A stretch of DNA of 13,318 bases, taken from contig CAJNDS010002664.1 in assembly GCA_905221605.1 (NCBI GenBank), positions 310,234 through 323,551 of the forward strand, written 5' to 3'. The stretch is from Symbiodinium natans (lineage: Eukaryota > Sar > Dinophyceae > Suessiales > Symbiodiniaceae). The notes under the pieces are model-generated. The model did not search any database. It was not told where the DNA came from and saw nothing but the letters and a program-made list of their open reading frames with translations. A program made the position numbers and the translations under genes. This document shows, piece after piece, positions 6,061-13,318 of the stretch (position 1 is its first letter; every line of letters begins with the position of its first letter).

Positions 6061-8915
6061 CGTCTGCACGCTGCGAGGCGTAGCCACCCGAAGGGGCTGT
6101 GGGTTCAAGTGAAACAAAAGCTTACTAAAACTGTGGGGTGAAACTGCCGGTAAGTTCCCCCTCTCATTCCTTGTCCTCGGTTTTGACGTACCGCTACCCT
6201 CAACCGAAGTGAGGCCGGAATGTCGTTTTGACCAAGTCGTTGCCATTGGCTTGAAGACTTTGGCCAAGGCAAATTGCCTGTATGCTTGCACATTCTCTGT
6301 GTTGTCTATTCGGGAGGTGATCCATGCCCTCGTTCGTGGAGGCCGCTATCCCTCAACCGAATGGAGGTCAATTCCTGTAGACCCAGATGCTCGTTCTACG
6401 AGTCTCATTGCATGTCCTGAGTGCTTCCATCCACACCCCTCAACCGTAGTGAGGCCGGACATGTCTTCAAACCAGGTCATGGCCCGAGGCTTCATGGACT
6501 CTGGTTACGGTGGCTGCCTCTTGCATGCACAGGGCATACTTCCTGTGGCTTTTGCCGGGAGGTGATCCATGCCCTCCGATTCTCAGAGGCCGCTATCCCT
6601 CTACCAGCGGGGTGGTCAATCCCCATAGACCGTTCCATATTGATTGAGGCCCAATTCTGCACTTTCTCGTCATCTCACCTTGACGGATCCATGCCCTCGA
6701 TTCACACATCTCCAACACGAGCCAAGCAGGAGGAACAGGTGAAGTACCTGCCCAAACATACCCCTTTTTAGGCTGGAGGACGCTAAGCGACCGAAATCGC
6801 CGCTACGCACCGGTGACCCCACGCCACACACCTTCAACAGGTGGCCGGTACAGGCGCCTGACAGGGGGCCGGGCAAGGTGCCGACTACCAGGTCAAACCC
6901 ACCCTGCCTGTGAGGATATTATGTACGAGGCCGCTATCCATTGTGAGACTTGACATTCTCCAATCCAGCCGTAGCCATTGTTCCAAAGACAGTCGGCTGG
7001 CTCTCTTGTTTGCCACCAAAACTCCATACTCTCACTTGGGAGTCGATTACCCTCAACCGAAGTGAGGCCCACTCTGCGACCACGGGTTAGCTGCATGCTT
7101 GGTCCTTGTGGGCATTTCTGAAAGCAGTGACAACGAATCCTCCACGGAGTACGTCCCGGCTAATCCAGGGTTCTCAGCAGCTCCGGTGTTCTCGCACTTA
7201 CTAACCGTGCCTTGCTGTTCTCCCCAGAATCGCCCTGGCTTTCTCGCACTTACTTACCAGTCGACGTATTCCTCACCACAAAGTTCACTGCCATTGGGAC
7301 TCGAGGCTTCTCCAGTGCAATGCTGGTACCTGCCCTTTGCTGGCCTCCATGCCTGGCCAGTGTCCCTCATCCATATTCTGGAGTTTGCTCTTTCAAAGCT
7401 CACATTCCCTCAGACCAAAGTCGAGGCCGAATGTTGCTTTGTTTGATTGAGCACTGCTGGGCTGCGGTTGTACCTATCAATTGCTCCGACACACCGGCAC
7501 CGCGGAGTCTATGCTTCAAGCTGCTTTACCGCTTTGCGCCCAGTAGCATCAGCCGTCCAAGCTGCATGCAGTGCTTCCAGAGTCTCCCAGACTCAATTCC
7601 GGCAGACCAATAAGTGCCCGGCCTGCCCATTCCATCATTCTTCCCTCAGCTGATGCGAGGCCGGAACATCATGCACCTTCTTCATCAGCGAGGCGTTTTC
7701 GCAACCCTTCTGTTGTTCCCTCAGCCTTGGCGAGGCCGAACCATCCATTCCCTCAGCCGAGGCGAGGCCGAACCTTTACTCCAGCATAGCGAGGCCGAAA
7801 CTGCCCTTGCATAGCCTCACATGGCATCTCCGCTGGTTTCACGGGTTCTGAAAGCATTGTGCTGCGAGGGTATGTTGATCACCCTCATTCCGGCAAGCTA
7901 AGCCTGCATTCGGGTTTGCCCTCACATGGCCCTTAATGGCGAGGCTGTGCTCGCAATTCAATCCACTTCCACTTGCCTGGTTACTGGCCGGCGACGTTTC
8001 ATCACCTCAAAGGAGCATCCATTCCTCATCATCTTCCGACAAGGCCAGCATCCTTCTCGACACATCAGGGCCATACACCATAATCACCAGCCTACCCAGG
8101 TACCTGATTTCACGTCCGCTGCCATCAATCATCAGGGATGGGTTTGTGGGATCGACATAGAAATCGATGTTCCAAAGCCTCGCATCCTCACAGCATCGGA
8201 AATCCGGAGCTGCAGGTGGAGGTTAGCTGCATTCAGGCTTCTTTGGACATTCCAATTCCCACAGCTGCCCCAGGCTATGTTGCCTCTCCTGGTGCGACGG
8301 ACAAAGTGGATACGATATGACTGCGACAGTTCCAGGAAAAGCCCTTCACGACGCCCCTGGTGTGACCATGCAAATACACAGCACGCAATTGCCGGCATGG
8401 TCCGTCGCTCTCCGTCTGCCTTGCAGCAAGTCTCTTTGGCGTGTGGCACACTGTCCAGGGCACTGTGGACGGCCACTCTGGTCGCCGATAGCCCACGAGC
8501 GGAAATCTGCGGTTGAGACGGGGCCCTGTTCCAACAAAGGAAGTTAAGGCCTCGGAACCCTCTTCGCTCGCACAGGTCTGCTATCTTCTTGCACCTCAGT
8601 TCCAGGAGGTGTTTCCCTCAACCGTGGTGAGGCCGAACTATGTTGTCCCTCCGAGCGAGGCCGAAGACTTTCCACAATCCTCAGCTTAGGCGAGGCCGAC
8701 AACACCCTCAGCAGCGAGGTCGAAAGTTCCCTCAGCACTCGGCGAGGCCGTACACAGGCAGCTATGTGGCTGGCAGAACTACCGAGCAAACACAGTGGTT
8801 TCGGTTTGAGTCCTGTTGGAGCCCACCCTTAGGTACAGCCTCCAGGCCACCGAACAGCTCACTACCTGCGCACCCCACCGGGGTTGAGCCGAGACTTGAG
8901 CCAGACAGGAACTTT
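6061..8915 (+). repeat. 2.85 kb tandem unit, copy B (2855 bp)
   Basis: Nearly identical to A. Visible differences are: GGTAAGTT restored; CTTTCAAAGCTC for CTTTATAGCTC near 7391; GCTTTG for GCATTG near 7436; one C lost in AAATCCGGAG near 8203; TTAGGCGAGG for TTATGCGAGG near 8685; and an unusual end, CAGACAGGAACTTT, instead of CAGGTGAATTTT. These sum to +3 bases, matching the length. The GCTTTG and TTAGGC variants are shared with C, not A. Confidence 0.95.
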
Positions 8916-11762
8916 CGTCTGCACGCTGCGAGGCGTAGCCACCCGAAGGGGCTGTGGGTTCAAGTGAAACAAAAGCTTACTAAAACTGTGGGGTGAAACT
9001 GCCGGTAAGTTCCCCCTCTCATTCCTTGTCCTCGGTTTTGACGTACCGCTACCCTCAACCGAAGTGAGGCCGGAATGTCGTTTTGACCAAGTCGTTGCCA
9101 TTGGCTTGAAGACTTGGCCAAGGCAAATTGCCTGTATGCTTGCACATTCTCTGTGTTGTCTATTCGGGAGGTGATCCATGCCCTCGTTCGTGGAGGCCGC
9201 TATCCCTCAACCGAATGGAGGTCAATTCCTGTAGACCCAGATGCTCGTTCTACGAGTCTCATTGCATGTCCTGAGTGCTTCCATCCACACCCCTCAACCG
9301 TAGTGAGGCCGGACATGTCTTCAAACCAGGTCATGGCCCGAGGCTTCATGGACTCTGGTTACGGTGGCTGCCTCTTGCATGCACAGGGCATACTTCCTGT
9401 GGCTTTTGCCGGGAGGTGATCCATGCCCTCCGATTCTCAGAGGCCGCTATCCCTCTACCAGCGGGGTGGTCAATCCCCATAGACCGTTCCATATTGATTG
9501 AGGCCCAATTCTGCACTTTCTCGTCATCTCACCTTGACGGATCCATGCCCTCGATTCACACATCTCCAACACGAGCCAAGCAGGAGGAACAGGTGAAGTA
9601 CCTGCCCAAACATACCCCTTTTTAGGCTGGAGGACGCTAAGCGACCGAAATCGCCGCTACGCACCGGTGACCCCACGCCACACACCTTCAACAGGTGGCC
9701 GGTACAGGCGCCTGACAGGGGGCCGGGCAAGGTGCCGACTACCAGGTCAAACCCACCCTGCCTGTGAGGATATATGTACGAGGCCGCTATCCATTGTGAG
9801 ACTTGACATTCTCCAATCCAGCCGTAGCCATTGTTCCAAAGACAGTCGGCTGGCTCTCTTGTTTGCCACCAAAACTCCATACTCTCACTTGGGAGTCGAT
9901 TACCCTCAACCGAAGTGAGGCCCACTCTGCGACCACGGGTTAGCTGCATGCTTGGTCCTTGTGGGCATTTCTGAAAGCAGTGACAACGAATCCTTCACGG
10001 AGTACGTCCCGGCTAATCCAGGGTTCTCAGCAGCTCTGGTGTTCTCGCACTTACTAACCGTGCCTTGCTGTTCTCCCCAGAATCGCCCTGGCTTTCTCGC
10101 ACTTACTTACCAGTCGACGTATTCCTCACCACAAAGTTCACTGCCTTTGGGACTCGAGGCTTCTCCAGTGCAATGCTGGTTCCTGCCCTTTGCTGGCCTC
10201 CATGCCTGGCCAGTGTCCCTCATCCATATTCTGGAGTTTGCTCTTTATAGCTCACATTCCCTCAGACCAAAGTCGAGGCCGAATGTTGCTTTGTTTGATT
10301 GAGCTCTGCTGGGCTGCGGTTGTACCTATCAATTGCTCCGACACACCGGCACCGCGGAGTCTATGCTTCAAGCTGCTTTACCGCTTTGCGCCCAGTAGCA
10401 TCAGCCGTCCAAGCTGCATGCTGCTTCCAGAGTCTCCAAGACTCAATTCCGGCAGACCAATAAGTGCCCGGCCTGCCCATTCCATCATTCTTCCCTCAGC
10501 TGATGCGAGGCCGGAACATCATGCACCTTCTTCATCAGCGAGGCGTTTTCGCAACCCTTCTGTTGTTCCCTCAGCCTTGGCGAGGCCGAACCATCCATTC
10601 CCTCAGCCAAGGCGAGGCCGAACCTTTACTCCAGCATAGCGAGGCCGAAACTGCCCTTGCATAGCCTCACATGGCATCTCCGCTGGTTTCACGGGTTCTG
10701 AAAGCATTGTGCTGCGAGGGTATGTTGATCACCCTCATTCCGGCAAGCTAAGCCTGCATTCGGGTTTGCCCTCACATGGCCCTTAATGGCGAGGCTGTGC
10801 TCGCAATTCAATCCACTTCCACTTGCCTGGTTACTGGCCGGCGACGTTTCATCACCTCAAAGGAGCATCCATTCCTCATCATCTTCCGACAAGGCCAGCA
10901 TCCTTTTCGACACATCAGGGCCATACACCATAATCACCAGCCTACCCAGGTACCTGATTTCACGTCCGCTGCCATCAATCATCAGGGTTGGGTTTGTGGG
11001 ATCGACATAGAATCGATGTTCCAAAGCCTCGCATCCTCACAGCATCGGAAATCCCGGAGCTGCAGGTGGAGGTTAGCTGCATTCAGGCTTCTTTGGACAT
11101 TCCAATTCCCACAGCTGCCCAGGCTATGTTGCCTCTCCTGGTGCGACGGACAAAGTGGATACGATATGACTGCGACAGTTCCAGGAAAAGCCCTTCACGA
11201 CGCCCCTGGTGTGACCATGCAAATACACAGCACGCAATTGCCGGCATGGTCCGTCGCTCTCCGTCTGCCTTGCAGCAAGTCTCTTTGGCGTGTGGCACAC
11301 TGTCCAGGGCACTGTGGACGGCCACTCTGGTCGCCGATAGCCCACGAGCGGAAATCTGGGGTTGAGACGGGGCCCTGTTCCAACAAAGGAAGTTAAGGCC
11401 TCGGAACCCTCTTCGCTCGCACAGGTCTGCTATCTTCTTGCACCTCAGTTCCAGGAGGTGTTTCCCTCAACCGTGGTGAGGCCGAACTATGTTGTCCCTC
11501 CGAGCGAGGTCGAAGACTTCCACAATCCTCAGCTTAGGCGAGGCCGACAACACCCTCAGCAGCGAGGTCGAAAGTTCCCTCAGCACTCGGCGAGGCCGTA
11601 CACAGGCAGCTATGTGGCTGGCAGAACTACCGAGCAAACACAGTGGTTTCGGTTTGAGTCCTGTTGGAGCCCACCCTTAGGTACAGCCTCCAGGCCACCG
11701 AACAGCTCACTACCTGCGCACCCCACCGGGGTTGAGCCGAGACTTGAGCCAGGTGAATTTTA
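8916..11762 (+). repeat. 2.85 kb tandem unit, copy C (2847 bp)
   Basis: Third unit and the most substituted full copy, with about a dozen point changes against A. Indels against A are: +1 (GGTAAGTT), -1 near 9113 (GACTTGG), -1 near 9773 (GATATATG), -2 near 10420 (GCATGCTGC), -1 near 11010 (TAGAATC), -1 near 11121 (GCCCAGG), -1 near 11519 (ACTTCC) and +1 at the end (GAATTTTA). These sum to -5, matching the length exactly. Confidence 0.95.
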
Positions 11763-13318
11763 CGTCTGCACGCTGCGAGGCGTAGCCACCCGAAGGGGCT
11801 GTGGGTTCAAGTGAAACAAAAGCTTACTAAAACTGTGGGGTGAAACTGCCGGTAAGTTCCCCCTCTCATTCCTTGTCCTCGGTTTTGACGTACCGCTACC
11901 CTCAACCGAAGTGAGGCCGGAATGTCGTTTTGACCAAGTCGTTGCCATTGGCTTGAAGACTTTGGCCAAGGCATATTGCCTGTATGCTTGCACATTCTCT
12001 GTGTTGTCTATTCGGGAGGTGATCCATGCCCTCGTTCGTGGAGGCCGCTATCCCTCAACCGAATGGAGGTCATTCCTGTAGACCCAGATGCTCGTTCTAC
12101 TAGTCTCATTGCATGTCCTGAGTGCTTCCATCCACACCCCTCAACCGTAGTGAGGCCGGACATGTCTTCAAACCAGGTCATGGCCCAAGGCTTCATGGAC
12201 TCTGGTTACGGTGGCTGCCTCTTGATGCACAGGGCATACTTCCTGTGGCTTTTGCCGGGAGGTGATCCATGCCCTCCGATTCTCAGAGGCCGCTATCCCT
12301 CTACCGGCGGGGTGGTCAATCCCCATACATAGACCGTTCCGATTGAGGCCCAATTCTGCACTTTCTCGTCATCTCACCTTGACGGATCCATGCCCTCGAT
12401 TCACACATCTCCAACACGAGCCAAGCAGGAGGAACAGGTGAAGTACCTGCCCAAACATACCCCTTTTTAGGCTGGAGGACGCTAAGCGACCGAAATCGCC
12501 GCTACGCACCGGTGACCCCACGCCACACCCACCCTGCCTGTGAGGATATTATGTACGAGGCCGCTATCCATTGTGAGACTTGACATTCTCCAATCCAGCC
12601 GTAGCCATTGTTCCAAAGACAGTCGGCTGGCTCTCTTGTTTGCCACCAAAACTCCATACTCTCACTTGGGAGTCGATTATCCTCAACCGAAGTGAGGCCC
12701 ACTCTGCGACCACGGGTTAGCTGCATGCTTGGTCCTTGTGGGCATTTCTGAAAGCAGTGACAACGAATCCTCCACGGAGTACGTCCCGGCTAATCCAGGG
12801 TTCTCAGCAGCTCCGGTGTTCTCGCACTTACTAACCGTGCCTTGCTGTTCTCCCCAGAATCGCCCTGGCTTTCTCGCACTTACTTACCAGTCGACGTATT
12901 CCTCACCACAAAGTTCACTGCCATTGGGACTCGAGGCTTCTCCAGTGCAATGCTGGTACCTGCCCTTTGCTGGCCTCCATGCCTGGCCAGTGTCCCTCAT
13001 CCATATTCTGGAGTTTGTTCTTTATAGCTCACATTCCCTCAGACCAAAGTCGAGGCCGAATGTTGCATTGTTTGATTGAGCACTGCTGGGCTGCGGTTGT
13101 ACCTATCAATTGCTCCGACACACCGGCACCGCGGAGTCTATGCTTCAAGCTGCTTTACCGCTTTGCGCCCAGTAGCATCAGCCGTTGCAGTGCTTCCAGA
13201 GTCTCCCAGACTCAATTCCGGCAGACCAATAAGTGCCCGGCCTGCCCATTCCATCATTCTTCCCTCAGCTGATGCGAGGCCGGAACATCATGCACCTTCT
13301 TCATCAGCGAGGCGTTTT
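11763..13318 (+). repeat. 2.85 kb tandem unit, copy D (partial)
   Basis: Fourth unit, cut by the window end at the equivalent of position 4845 in copy A. Differences against A are: +1 (GGTAAGTT); -1 in GGTCATTCC near 12070; -1 in CTTGATGC near 12225; a rearranged CCCATACATAGACCGTTCCG near 12325 (+4, -5); a 69-bp deletion at about 12528; and a 10-bp deletion near 13185. These sum to -81, which matches. The array continues beyond the window. Confidence 0.95.

Noticed and set aside
10776-11396. 206-codon plus-strand frame, the longest in the window
   Set aside because: It exists only in copy C because 1-bp losses near 11010 and 11121 join frames that are separate in A. No domain is visible.

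Overview
This window holds no gene I can support. It is repetitive DNA at several nested scales. No rRNA, tRNA, transposase, reverse transcriptase or known protein domain is recognisable, and the open frames are short, overlap each other and are broken by single-base indels between repeat copies. The style fits a eukaryotic, gene-poor region: homopolymer-rich tandem units, GC-clamp hairpins, CTTCGAAG-rich tracts and dispersed short palindromes. Repeat-bloated organelle DNA of chlamydomonadalean green algae (Volvox and Haematococcus are the known examples) is my best guess, but only a weak one. A nuclear satellite region of a plant or alga would look similar.

Layout. Positions 1-1515 are two tandem copies of a ~0.75 kb unit, itself built from ~80-100 bp sub-repeats (A-rich stretch, G6 run, pyrimidine tract). 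Positions 1489-1700 carry an inverted repeat and a CTTCGAAG/G-run tract. Positions 1700-2300 are mostly single copy, with one diverged ~58 bp duplication. Positions 2301-2520 are about 19 degenerate 10-15 bp units of the type GGGGGCTTNAA, a strong G-quadruplex candidate. Positions 2551-2606 are an inverted copy of the 1-1500 sub-repeat. Positions 2607-3195 are single copy and featureless.

From 3196 to the right edge runs a head-to-tail array with a ~2.85 kb unit: copies A (2852 bp), B (2855 bp), C (2847 bp) and D (first 1556 bp, cut by the window end). Copies differ by few substitutions and mostly 1-bp indels; I could account for every length difference. Each full unit contains about 16 copies of a 17-25 nt quasi-palindrome, CCTCARCCNNGGYGAGG followed by CCG, whose arms co-vary, and an older internal ~240 bp duplication. 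An ~815 bp segment of the unit nearly lacks the palindrome and carries the longest minus-strand frame.

The main interest is the three-level repeat (hairpin, ~240 bp, 2.85 kb), the co-varying hairpin family, and variation concentrated at palindromes and at the unit junction. None of this amounts to a demonstrated new functional system.
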